This document shows, one piece after another, positions 35,886 through 47,709 of a stretch of DNA of 64,000 nt. The DNA comes from Oscheius dolichura. Lineage: Eukaryota; Nematoda; Chromadorea; Rhabditida; Rhabditidae. A model generated the notes under the pieces. The model saw nothing but the letters and a program-made list of their open reading frames with translations. It was not told where the DNA came from and did no database searches. Location of the stretch: NCBI GenBank assembly GCA_932521035.1, contig OW051496.1:434001-498000 (forward strand), in the 5' to 3' direction. Position numbers and translations under genes: made by a program. Position 1 is the first letter of the stretch. Every line of letters begins with the position of its first letter.

Positions 35886-38800
35886 CAGCGGGCGGCTGAC
35901 ACGGTCATTTCCCCCTGTGTGAGAAACGGAATAATTGAAGGGGATCGCTCCGCTCGCTCTCACAATTTTCAACACAATCAGAAAGAAAAATTATTTTTGC
36001 AAAACTTCGAGATTCTTTTAAAGGAACTGTCAGGGACCTAAAACATCTTGGACTTAAAAAATTCGCCTTTTTCTCCTGATCATGATGATATATTTATTTT
36101 TGCATATAGACGCCTGTATCACGGGAAAAATACAAATTTATGATCAAAATCTAGTTGAAAAAACAAAAAGTGATCATGATCGTTGCAAGACCTTGATGGG
36201 GTCCCGCAACGATTATGATCACAGAAATGGAATGCATTTACGACTTTGGGATGGACAGAAAAAAGCAAGAAAAGTCATAGTAAAAAACAAATTCACTAAT
36301 TAGGGGGGTACTGTACCAATTCGCAATGGCGCGTGTGTTACGGTCCCTTTAAACAGCGAAAAGCAAAAATGACGTAAGGTGACCTGGAGAAAAGGTCAAC
36401 TGTTGCCCTTTCGTGGTTCCCGTAGGGGGAGAGGAATCTGAGTCAGGCTGAGGCGTGGGAAAGGAACTGTTCGGGGAGACGTCCCACTCAAGGGGTCAAA
36501 ATAAGCCACAGTTAGACAGCTGGAATCCAAGGAGGAGAAAAAGTAAACGGAGAAGAGTATCAGCGTTATTCTTCTGGTTTTTTGAGGGAAGGAAAGCCAC
36601 AGTTAGACAGCTGATATTGAAAAAGACTGGAAAATGAGTTTTTCAGATGGCTACGACGTTGGATTTTGGTTTTTAGCAAAATTTGAAAAGCAAAAAACGC
36701 AATCGTCAAAACAGTTTCAGGCGGCCTTTCCAGTATTTCATACATTTCCCGAAGCCTTAAATTTTTAGGCTATAAATACAAAAATAACCGTCAGAGGTGG
36801 GCTTCTCCCTGCCTCCATCTCTCCATTTCTGAGCTACCGATATTCTATTTTCCATTCCCGATATTACAGACATCTAGGGGGCAAAACAGCTTGATTCAAT
36901 TCACCGCCAGCTGCAGCAGAGAAATTTCCCTCCGATTCCTCTTTCCCCTATAAGGAGAAAACGAGCCGGCGGGGGTTAGCAGACTTCTTAGGATTCCGAG
37001 GGGATAAGGGGGAAGAGTGGTACGGGGTATCCCTCCCCCTCCAAAACAAGGTTAAAAATAAAAATAGGGGCTGCTGGATGGCCGGACATCAGCTGAGCAG
37101 GGACCCCCCACGCGCCGCCGCGGGTCTTCTTCCGGCCCTCGCCTCCGTTTCGGGGGAAAGGGTCCCAGAATGGGGGGAAAATCGAACTCCTCTAGGGGGA
37201 GGAAAGCCAGCGCCTGACCAATGTCCACCCCCGTTGCTTTTTCCTGGAGCGGATAAGCCTAGAGGTGGAAAACAACGGCTTTGTCTGAAAAGGGGGGCAT
37301 ACCCCTCCTTTTCTTCTGAGAAGTTCACACAGGTTGTTTTTACAGGCGGCAGACGGGGCCGGGGAGACGCCGGGAGGGCACACCTGGTACCGGGGGAAGG
37401 ACGGGGAAAAACGACTGGGAAGGTTCAGGGGGGAAACTGGAAGGCTTCCGTAGCGACGAAAAACTAAACGGAGTTCTTTTATGGCTAATTATGGAAAAGG
37501 CAGAACCCAAAAAGTACTAAAAATTCGATTCTTGTCCACTTTAATTTTTCTTTCTTCTCAAGGAAAACGAGACAAGGATACGGTAAAAAGACGAACGGAA
37601 ACAGCTCGTGCCGGGAAATAAAACGCCTGAGAACATTTAAAAGTAAAGAATAAGGTAAGCGCGGCGAAAGCTTCAAAGAGAGAATGCCCCTAGTAAAATA
37701 CAGGAATAAATAGGAAAAGGAGAACATAAATAATCCAAATATTTGAAAAATTTCTCGCGGTTGATTTATGGAACAAAAAGGACGAGGAAAAGGCAGAAAC
37801 AGATGGAACGTCCTAACTCTAGAGAAGAAAACTCCTAGAGAAAAGACTAAAACTTGAAGGTTTACCGTTGCAATCAATATCCTATGGGCTAACTGTAATC
37901 AGAAATAGGAGAGCCAGTACATGAAAAATCCAAATTGGAACCAGTCATGGAATACCTGGGATCAGCCGTAGGTCAAAGAAATTGTAGGAAAACAACACCA
38001 AAATCAAATCCCTGGGCCAGAACACTAAAGAATTCCTACAGAGAGACATACATTTTATAAAGGTAATGGTGGGGAGGAGCACTGGTTTTTTTTATTCGAG
38101 GGGACTACTAAAATGGGCTGTAGAACATCAAAAATACAAAAATTCGAAGATTACAAGGCTGTTTTTCTGAAAGATTTATGAAAATCAAAGTGGTTGTTCC
38201 TATATCTCCGATTGCTTCACTTCTACTAGAAATAGGAAGGGTAAAACATAAAAATCGGTTCTTTGCTCCTATCTCCATCAATGAACAAAATTGTGGGAAG
38301 ATCATGTTGACCCAAGATTCCTGGGACCGGGTAACGGGGGCTTGCTGCGGCTGGAAGCACCAGGACGGGGCAGGTACACGCCGGGGGTCAGAGGGCATCG
38401 AAACGGCTAGGATTTGAGGAGATGCCGGGATAACGGGGGACCTTTAGGAAGGATTTTACGCCCTTTATATTAGGAAATGAGAATTTTGAAAGCAAACGGG
38501 CAGCTGACGAAGGACTAAAGAGTTTCAAAGAAACTTCTTTTTGTCCCCCTCTTGAATAACAAAAAAAAGCTTTAAAATTTTTAATATAGCAAATTTACTC
38601 TCCCTAGATAAGCTGCCTTTGGTGTGGATTTACAAGGAGTGAATAAGCGGGAAAAAAGGAGGAACAAAACAAGAAAAGAGTGGGGAAATGGGGCATACGG
38701 TAGGATCACAGGGAGCAGAAAGAGATCGAAAGAGATCCGGGAGGATTTGCCTCTTTGGTCCCACAGGGAAGTAGATTCTAATGGAAAGAAAGAGGGTTCT

Positions 38801-39400
38801 GGAGAACTGGGATGAGGTTATTTTGATATGGACAGTGGTCAGAGATCCGTGGATGCTGATGGATAGGGAAAGGGAGGGCTAATTAGTGGTCAAAGGAGAA
38901 AAGATGGGAATATCCAATGTTTTGATAGAAAAATATAACGAATGGGAAGACCCCCCGCAGGTAGTGGATTTAAAAGCCCGAAAAAGATTCCTAAACGTTA
39001 GGTAACTCACCATTTTTCCAAAAATGTTAACCAAAACTTCACTACCATTTATTCAAAAGACTCCATAAATTGGTATCCCCCCGCTAGAATATGAAAAGTA
39101 GGAGAAAGATGAGGCTCCCCAAAGAAAAATAAGTAGATCTCCGGTCGCAGATCTCCAATTTTTCAAATTGACAATATCCCCTCTAAACCCTCTTTGTCTG
39201 TTCTCCTCCGATCAAAGTGGTAAAGGGACAGAAAAACAGATAAAAGAATGATTCTCTCTCTTTGAGAGGAGGGTTGAACTGGATTATCCCGAGGGAGGGA
39301 CGAGCCCGGTCCTGTTCTATCCCGCACTTTCAGAAATTATCTGGAGCCAAAAAAGGTTTTTTGGTTTTATTGGGGGAATAAAATGCTGAAATAATTGAGC
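35886..39400. other. Desert segment
   Basis: Contains the inverted blocks ATGATCGTTGCAAGACC / GCAACGATTATGATCAC near 36176-36222, two reversed motif copies (36504, 36596) and a GC-rich stretch 36920-37460. 37500-39400 is purine-rich and motif-free. No gene. Confidence 0.5.
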
Positions 39401-39482
39401 AAAACAGTACCAGCAAAAAATTTTTGCAGAAAAAATGGCCTACAGAGATTGAAAAATAGAGGGCTGTAAAGATTTTTAACTA

Positions 39483-39736
39483 GCTGTCTAACTGTGGTTC
39501 GCCAGTTTTTTGTGGGTCGTCTAACTATGGCTCTTTTCAACGTAATTTCGGGGAAAACTCGAAAAATAGAGGAAGAGGGTTCTGCAGGGATTGGAAACCG
39601 TGGTCCATTGAAGATTTTGAGCTCACTGTCTAACTGTGGCTCTCTGTCTTTGTGTCGACTGTCTAACTCTGTAGCTTTCTTCCAGCTGTCTAAATGTGGC
39701 TCTGGATATCTTTGACCAGTTGTCTAACTGTGGCTC
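39483..39736 (+). repeat. Cluster of six forward motif copies
   Basis: Copies at 39483, 39518, 39626, 39659 (worn), 39685 and 39720, several followed by CTCTTT; gaps of 10-90 bp. Confidence 0.88.
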
Positions 39737-42250
39737 TTTCCAACGTAATTTTCCTCTAAAATTGAAAAAAAATAAAGGAAGAGGACCCCAGAGAGGGAAT
39801 GGTCATTCAGCAAAACAGAGGAATAAATGACGGAGGAAATTGTTGTTTTGAGGAAGGAAATTGAGGGCTCCTGCAGGGAAAATAGGTCACCATCAGATGA
39901 CCAGATGACGTGAAACTTTCTTAATTTAAACGGGAACGGAAGGAAGAAAAGGACAGAAATTCTCCAGGGGGAAAGAGGAGAGGGAGAAGGGCACCCCTGC
40001 CGGATTAAACGGATTATTACGCAACGGCTAGGGGATTAACAACAGGAGAAGAAGGGGGAAGAAAATCTGGAGGGGAGAAGTTTTGGAAGTGGTGGTCAGG
40101 GGGGCAGGGGGGCGAAGTTCTCTCCTGTCCCCCGCGAAAATCGAAGAGAGAGAAGTCCTCGCGTCGGTCTCCTTTTGCCAATGAGCGATGTCCACTCTCG
40201 ATTGCGCAATATGCAAATGGCCGGAGGGGGCAGCCGTCGGTCGGCTGGCCGGGGGGAGCACACGGGGAAAAGAGAGAGAGAGGAGGGAGATGGCTGGCTG
40301 GCTGGCCAGCGAGCCCCTCGGGCGGCAAACGGACACACGCAACTGACCAGCTGATGAGGGAGCATTTCTCCACGCAGAGACACCAGACGGCCCCCCGGAG
40401 TCCCGAGACATCCGGAGGAAGAACGCCACTGAGAAATGAGATCCAACGGCATCCTTAGGGGACTGACCGGTAATTCTCCTCCAGGCGAAACCTTCCAAAT
40501 TTCCAAAAAAATTGTGGGAAAAATACCGATTTATTAAGGTTTTATAGATCCCTTTTAAACTGAGAAAGGTCCAAAAATACGGTAGATATAAGTCTGAATT
40601 TTTATTTTCGCTGCAGGAACTATACAGCGGTTGACTTTTCCCAGTCGGTCAAAGCCCCGGCCCACTCTAATGAAATTACTGATTCAATGCTAATGTTTGA
40701 CGATCAAGAATCCAATTGACCAGGTGCTAGTTTTACGAATTTAGCCCGTTTGGAAGAAGGGAAGTTGTACTAATGACGACAAGAAGCGGTTAGCTGTTTA
40801 ACTGTGGCTGATGTGTCAGAAAATCTGGAAGAAACCACCCGGCGCTGTCTAACTGTGGCTCTTCTTGTAAATATCAGGACAAAACAGCATTTCATCCTTG
40901 AAAAATCACTGTACTTACGCTTCGCTTTTCATATTAAAACTCTTGCTGAAAACTAAAGTAGTAGGCGGTCATCACTTCACCAATTTTCTCACAGTTTTTC
41001 GTCAAAAATCCGTCAGAAACATGAAATTCACGATAAAAATAAATTCGTCACCCAGCCCAGCATCTTATTCCCTGTAAAAATTTATTAAATCCGGTCAATG
41101 AAAGAGCAAAAATCAACTATAGTCCGTCCCGTCATAGTGGTCGAAGACAATTAGCCTAATCAGTTGCCTCCATAATAATCACTGGTCAGTTGTAACAATT
41201 ATGACGACACGGGGATATAATCCCCTCTCCTTTTTTTGTATTCAGTTAGGCGAGGATTTTCTGAAGAATCTGAAGAAATTAGCGGAATTGAAAGCCACGG
41301 TTACTCATTTTCAGGGCATCTTCCAGCAGTTGTTGGGGGTTTGGCTGTCTAACTGTGGTTTACCGGCAGTCTAACTGTGGTGCACAGGCTGCCCACTATG
41401 GTTCTACCCCTGATTGTTCTCCTCCAGCTGTCTACTGTTTAACTGTGACTTCCTCGTATTTTTCCTCCTCCAGCTGTCTAACTGTGGCTCTTCCCCTCTC
41501 CCATAGCTGAAAATGTTCCTCCCGGCTCCAGTGGTCAGTTTAAAATCTCTCAAAATTTTCACATCTGCTGCCAGTGGCGGGCCCGAAGTTCCCCCTCGGC
41601 ACATCTGTTTATTTGGATGGACAGTCACACGCAGAGGGAGGGGGGAGCCCCTCCGTCTTCAAGAGAGGCATAAACTGAACGGGGGCCGGCCATCTTCTTC
41701 AAGAAGCAGATGTCTCCGGTGGTCCAAAATGTGTTCCTTTTCCTTACCCCCCGGCTCAAGCCTGTTGCCGCCGAGAAGCCCGATAATCGGTTGCGTCATA
41801 GCATTAGAATGGACACAGCAGCGGCCAGCGGGCGTGAAAGGCGATATTTCGGGGGCAGCCGGGAAGGGCACACGAGGCGGTTAATTGGAGGGGTCCCTTT
41901 GCTTTACTCGGAGAGACGGGAAGGAAACGGCAGCGAGAACTCGGGACAGAGAACAGGGGCATCAAAATGTGTGGAACTTTTATTTGAACCAATCCTGAAA
42001 CATTTCATTACACAAATTCGAAAATACAGGACAGGACAGACGTCTAATAATACTCCATTTCAAGCAAAATACCTATTATTTTCTCAATACGATATAGTTA
42101 TAACGGATTCCTGAAACATTTCTTGATGTTTAGTTTTTCCGAATTTCGCTGTCCATATTCGGGAATTGAAAAGAAACGATGATTAGAGAAGTTGTATGTT
42201 CATCGGACATAGTATTTTACTTCATAAAATAGACTATATATCTGGTTGCT
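39737..42250. other. Desert segment with GC island and motif clusters
   Basis: GC-rich 40130-40500 (octamer at 40211-40218, GGCT repeats) shows overlapping minus-strand frames of 118-156 aa that are low-complexity and unsupported by splice signals. Forward motif copies at 40794, 40844 and 41344-41489. Second GC block 41560-41960. Confidence 0.5.
41344..41489 (+). repeat. Cluster of five forward motif copies
   Basis: 41344, 41367, 41387 (worn, GCCCACTATGG), 41433 (split TCTACTGTTTAACTGTG) and 41473 (exact), gaps of 7-30 bp. Confidence 0.85.
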
Positions 42251-42600
42251 GAAATATTTGCTGTCTAACTGTCGGGAGCTGGTAAACGTGCCCCTATCGC
42301 ATGATTTTCAAGCTGCTCAATAAAATTGTATTGCTTTCCTGAGAAAGCATCAACTGGTAAGGATAATGGCGCTTTTCTCTACAGTAATCAGTTTTCCCCT
42401 TAATTTTTCTTTCCCTCTTGGCTAAACAGCTGTTTAAATTCGAGTTTGACCGCTTCAATAGAATAAATTTGGCATCATTTTTGCAAGAAAGCTAAAAACT
42501 CCGCTCTTATCAATTCATGACCATTACCGGACACCTGGTTGTGATTATTATCATCAGAAATGAGAACCGTACTATTCCTTCCATTTTGTGCAGAATTCCT

Positions 42601-42678
42601 GCACCCGTTAAGTCTCGGCAGCAAAATCTATTGGCATTCTGGACTAGCGCGCCAGCTGCCGAGATCTTACGGGTGCGG
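42601..42678. mobile_element. Small inverted-repeat element, family B
   Basis: GCACCCGTTAAGTCTCGGCA at 42601 faces GCTGCCGAGATCTTACGGGT at 42655; about 78 bp in all. Confidence 0.8.
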
Positions 42679-43589
42679 GCGCGGGCCCACTTCTTCCCGG
42701 GGTTTCTTCTTCTTCTTTTCATTCTTGGCGGGTTGATTCATGATTTCAGAAAAATTTAAAGATTACACAGAATCCCAGTTGCCGAGACGCACATGTGTGT
42801 GAATGTGTGTCGGAGGTGAACAGCTGCCGGCTGAAAAGGTGATGGACACCAACGAAGAACATTTATTTTTGGCTGTTTCCCTCTGGACTTTTAAAGGGTG
42901 GAAACCTATTTATAGAAGTCAGGGGAGCTCGTCAAATTCAGCCAGCAACTAAATTAGCGTTCGTGAACCCCCTCGCGCCGACAGACGCTTATGAGGGCAA
43001 TTCATGTCCAGAGGAGCGGGCAGAAGACGGCGAGAGAAAGGAAAAGGGAGTGGACAACGGGCTAATAAAAATCACAGGCACTGTAGCATGGTTATGTACG
43101 ATTTTTGAGAATGAGAAGAACTGCATTAGCGATATGAGATCTAGCTGAAAGGGCACTAATGGATAAATCGGCATTTATTTATTTAATATGTTTCGTAAAG
43201 CTTTTATATGAACATTTTGACTGTGCGATTTTGATGTACAAGTAAGAAAATAGGAAAAAGAATGGAAATAACCACAGAGAGGTCCGCGGAGAGAATAAAC
43301 TGTTTCTAGAATTGTTAGTGGTGCAGCCCTCGTAAAATGACGCCACAGTTAGACAGCCACGAGCTACTTTTCCATAGCAAGGCCAAATTTCAAGAGGTCT
43401 TATACACTTCAATGTTCCTTCCGGGCTAATGAATTTTTCTTAGGCCTAGAAATCTCTACAGTTGATAGTCTTTTTCCAAAAAAATTGGGCTACCGTATAT
43501 TTGTCTCTTTGAGACCTTCTCACCGCACGGAGCACAGCTCGCCAGAATTCCAATTTCTGGACATTGCGCCAAAACTTATAGTGAAACCT

Positions 43590-43862
43590 GGGTGAACGAT
43601 CTTGAGCAAAACTACACATTTTTGGATTTTTCTGTTTTTTTGCATTCGATCAGGCACATCGAGATCTACGCAAGTGAGTTTTGGCACCAAACATTGTTCG
43701 GTCAACTTTCGAGAAAAAGTGAAAAGAACGCATATCTTGACTATTCTATGTTCAATTTTTCCGAAAAAAAAAACTCATTCGCGTAGATTTCGATGTGGCT
43801 GATCGATTCCACAAGACTGAAAAATGTAAAAATGTGTACTTTTGCTCAAGATCGTCCACCCA
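43590..43862. mobile_element. Large hairpin element, arms about 94 bp
   Basis: Arm 43590-43683 (starts GGGTGAACGATCTTGAGCAA) pairs with 43769-43862 at roughly 85 percent by eye, around a loop of about 85 bp. No open frame of substance; likely a MITE or foldback element. Confidence 0.85.
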
Positions 43863-44346
43863 GGATCCCAATACTAAAATTGACAATTGCCCGCTGTTTA
43901 CGCGCTCTTATCACACAACGCCACTTTTATCAAAACTTTGCAAATATTTTTCTCAAAACTGTGACATACAATCTTTCCAATTTTTGCTGCAATTAATTGA
44001 TCTCAATGAGACGAACATTTGAGCTATCAACCAGCGTTTAGCTCATCCGAAATAGAAGGTTTTAGTTGAAAAGGTTTTTTCAGAACAAAATCTATTCATT
44101 TTTCGTTTCTCCTATATTTGACGGTATCTAATGTTTTTCTCATGTGTTCTATAGTAATTGGGGGTCGACAAAGCCAAATAAATCACCAGAAATTGATAAA
44201 AATGCATAAAATCCGAATTAGCATTGGAGCGCCCGACCTTTAAACTGCCGGGGTCGGCGAGCAGTGGGAGAAGACAAATCGAGCGAAATCAGAGATCGCG
44301 ATCATTCTCAAGAGGTCCCGCGTGGAAGGTTTTGCGACCCGTTACG

Positions 44347-44375
44347 GTAGTTCTATTTTTTTGGAAAAGAACTAT
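44347..44375. repeat. Collapsed relative of the 30231 element
   Basis: TAGTTC, a T-rich run, then TTTTGGAAAAGAACTATA: only the ends of the 33-bp repeat remain. Confidence 0.6.
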
Positions 44376-45000
44376 ATTCGGTTGCCTAACCGGATAACCA
44401 TTCTGGATCAGTTTAAAATTGTCTGAAGCATAGATGGGACTCAAAAATACTCTACCCTTCCTTGAAAATAAGATGACCAGTTGTCAAAACAAGCTGACCC
44501 CTGTTGTTTTTCTCCTCCCCGTTGAAAATAATCAAATTTTGAGAATCTATACTATGAATTCCAGTTTTCCTGCCCTCCTCCCGGCTCTATTCACCCTTCC
44601 AGGAATAGTCAAAGCAACGTGTGAACTTGAATAGCCATTGGCATGACAAATGACGAACGGGCTGGGGGGGGAAGGAAGGAGGCTGGGAGAGAGGGCGGGA
44701 GCAACAAGAGAGGCCAGAGAAGGCAGCCGACAAATGACCAGTGGGGCGAGGCAGGGGAAAAACAAGAGGGCCCAGAGAGCCGAGGGGTGAGAGAGCACGC
44801 CGGCTGAAGTTCAATGGCATGGGGCCAACTCTTGAGGGGCTTCTCACGGCGGGAAATGGCCATGGAATGGGAGAATTTCAAGAATTTGGAAAGGGAAGGG
44901 ACCGAGAAGGGATTGGCATTATCTAATATTTGGAAAAGACTTATCAACGGCGAAGGCAGTGAAGTCTTTATATCCAGTTCCTAAAACATTTGGCTGGCAT

Positions 45001-47709
45001 ATAGAGGAAATATTCGAGTATGGAAAATGAAAAGGTGCAGAGAACGTTCGTATTACAACATGCGGAATTAGCAAATTTCAAAGAATGTTTTTTTGGCAGT
45101 ATAGTCTATACTTTATACTGTGTAGAAAAACCAGAAAATTTCTATTACGGTAAGCATTGCATACGGTAAAGCTCCAAATAGAATCCCGTTGCACGATGAC
45201 ATCGAATAATATCCGATTGAGTTAGACAGTTGGCTTACAAAGCATAGATTATGTACAACAAGTTTTTGAAACGTGGCAGCCTATATATCAATGTCTTGAA
45301 ACATTTGACGCCTACCTGGATGCCAAAGAATTGAAAATTTCGGTGGAAAGGATAGGCAGTCAGGAAAAATAATGGTAATATAGGGTAGTGCGACTACATT
45401 ATATGGAACAGCAACTAAAATAATCCCGCTGGGGGACACCGGCAATCTGGCGACGTTTCTCCCAACTCCTCTACTCAAAGATAGTGTCGGTCACATTTTC
45501 CTATCAAGAGTTAGCAAAAAGCAGTAACATAACGGCTATATGTATTCCCTAGAACATTCTACTGTCCAACTGTCTACTACTGGGCACCTCAACAACTGAC
45601 AGTTGCCAAGAATTCACAGAAGCACTGCCCCCCATTCTTTCCCCCTCTTCCCGCCACTATAGCCGGTTGTTGTTGGTCACTCTGAAATGAAACGCGAGGA
45701 AGAGGGTTGCCACAAACAGACAACAACAGAAGAACCCCCCATGAGTACGTCTCTCCGGGTCAAAAAATAGCCCTCCTACCCTCTGAGGGACCAGTGCCCG
45801 CCGTTCTTTTCCCTGCCAATCAACTCAAGAGTATCGGATGTTCCTTTGGGCTTGGGCTCAGATTTAATAAGGGGGACACGATTATAGCCACCGAAGAGAG
45901 AGCCGAAGGGGTTACGCAAGCGCTAACGAGCTCCCTTTGCGCTTCCGCTACGGAGTAACTGATTCCTGGAGGGGAGAAAGGAGATAGGATTGAAGAGAGG
46001 GGCCCAGTTTCCAACACCGAACGATACGAAAACCCCAAAGTTAGATGAACACAATATATATAAGAATATACCAAGAATAACATTTATTCTCTTGGAAACG
46101 TCTGGCTTTATCAATGATTTTGTGGCGGCTGGAAATTCCAACTTGGGATAGCTGCTGACTGTAAGGTTTGCTACTTTCATCATTCGAAACACTACGACTT
46201 AGTGTCCAGCTAAATTTGTTTGTTGATGAAGAGAATGTTGATCTGCTCGCCTGTGTGTATCAGACACTGATCCCGACGAGGCCACTCGGAGGGCAGTTTC
46301 TTCTCCTTTGTCTCCTGTACAGACGGCGTTACACTATCAAGTTGTGTACATATTTTTTTGCAGAACATGCAATACTTGGCACAATATGAAAACAGACAGA
46401 ATTCCGCAAGCAACTTGAATGCTAACTTAAATGCTCGAAACCGCGATAAGTTGCTCCGGCTCAGATGTCTCTACTGATCACATCCATCGCAAATGCGATT
46501 GAATTTAGATGTCAGTTTTCTTCATCACTTCCCTGCATCATGTTATTCTTTAGAATTTATGACCTATACTAGGCGCCGTCTGTTCCGCCAACATTGTTCT
46601 CGATTAGAATTTTTGGTTAGCAACAGTGGCCCGAATATTCTTCGGCTTTACAACAGAGATGGCAGGTGGAGTACTACATTAAGCAACTTTGTTCATGGGC
46701 CATTGCCAAGACTAGAGAATAAAATCTTTCTGATGAAGTTTGATCATTATTTCTCATATTTTGTTCTTAACTTTCTGTTCTCAACGCCATCTTTTGGCAA
46801 CAGTTCAACAATTCTGTCTCTCTTATCGTTTTTCTCTCGTCTTTCTCGACTATACGTCGAACTCACGAACAATACACATCCAATATGTTCTGTGGAGGCG
46901 CACCACATGTCCTTGCCTATTTGAGCTGGTTCAACTTTACCATTTTGGGTGGAAAATTTCGTAAAGAACAAGAAAGTGAATGTCGGCCGAATTATTTGGT
47001 AATTTTAGCGCCGTCCAGCCACTGCTAGCATTGAACCTTCATTGAACCTTCCTTCGAGCAAAAGTACAATATTACCCGATACAATGACCCCTTATAATGA
47101 TAGAAATAGAAAAACGACGAGGAAATTATCTGTTTTCACGCTAGAAAACCAGAATTGCCGGGAGGGACCGGCTGAACTTGCTCTTCTATCTAGCACCCAT
47201 CATTCAAAGGCCGTCTGCTAAACCTTCCTACATATCCATATGCGTGTGTCATTCGTGTGAAGCTCCAAAGGTGTTCGGTGACACATTTCGTTGGAAAACC
47301 AAATCTCGACCAAATCTTGTAGAAGCGAAACGTTTTTCTGTAAAAGCGCAACCTTTTTCGCTTTTTCCCTGATCAGATCATCCTGATTATCCTGTTTGCT
47401 GAAATTGTTCTTTCTGGTGGATACGACCAATACGAACAGGCCGTGCTCCAACCGGCGGTCCTGTGTCAAATCTTATGGAGGACTCCTCGTTTCATCACCA
47501 CACCAATACCATGATTTCAAGTTGCAGTAATCATTCATTAAAAAACAACCAAATATTACACATTTTTCTCATTTTTTTTCTGATCATGAAACCGGTAATA
47601 CATTATAAAATACATAGAGAAATCTATTTTATCGGCACTAAATAAAAGAAAGAAAGGCGTGGATGTTCTCGGCCTCTTTGTCGACGCGATATGTGTGTCT
47701 CTCGGCTTC
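45001..47709. other. Desert end, possible decayed coding remnants
   Basis: 45000-45560 has recurring CTTGAAACATTTG-type blocks. On the minus strand 46747-46971 and 47218-47469 are open and have protein-like composition (for example REKAKKVALLQKNVSLLQDL), but without start context, splice partners or a domain I know. The region also holds the 3' UTR of pcca-1. Confidence 0.4.

Larger units (their letters stand above)
42251..45000. other. Desert segment with inverted-repeat elements
   Basis: Motif copies at 42258 (forward) and 43341 (reversed); elements at 42601-42678 and 43590-43862; a collapsed relative of the 30231 element at 44347-44375; GC block 44640-44900. No gene. Confidence 0.5.

Noticed and set aside
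40017-40506. Overlapping minus-strand ORFs of 118-156 aa
   Set aside because: All three frames are open at once because the DNA is G-rich on the plus strand; low-complexity Pro/Ser/Arg products.
46493-46924. 143-aa plus-strand ORF
   Set aside because: No recognisable motif, no acceptor before the ATG, and better protein-like composition on the opposite strand.
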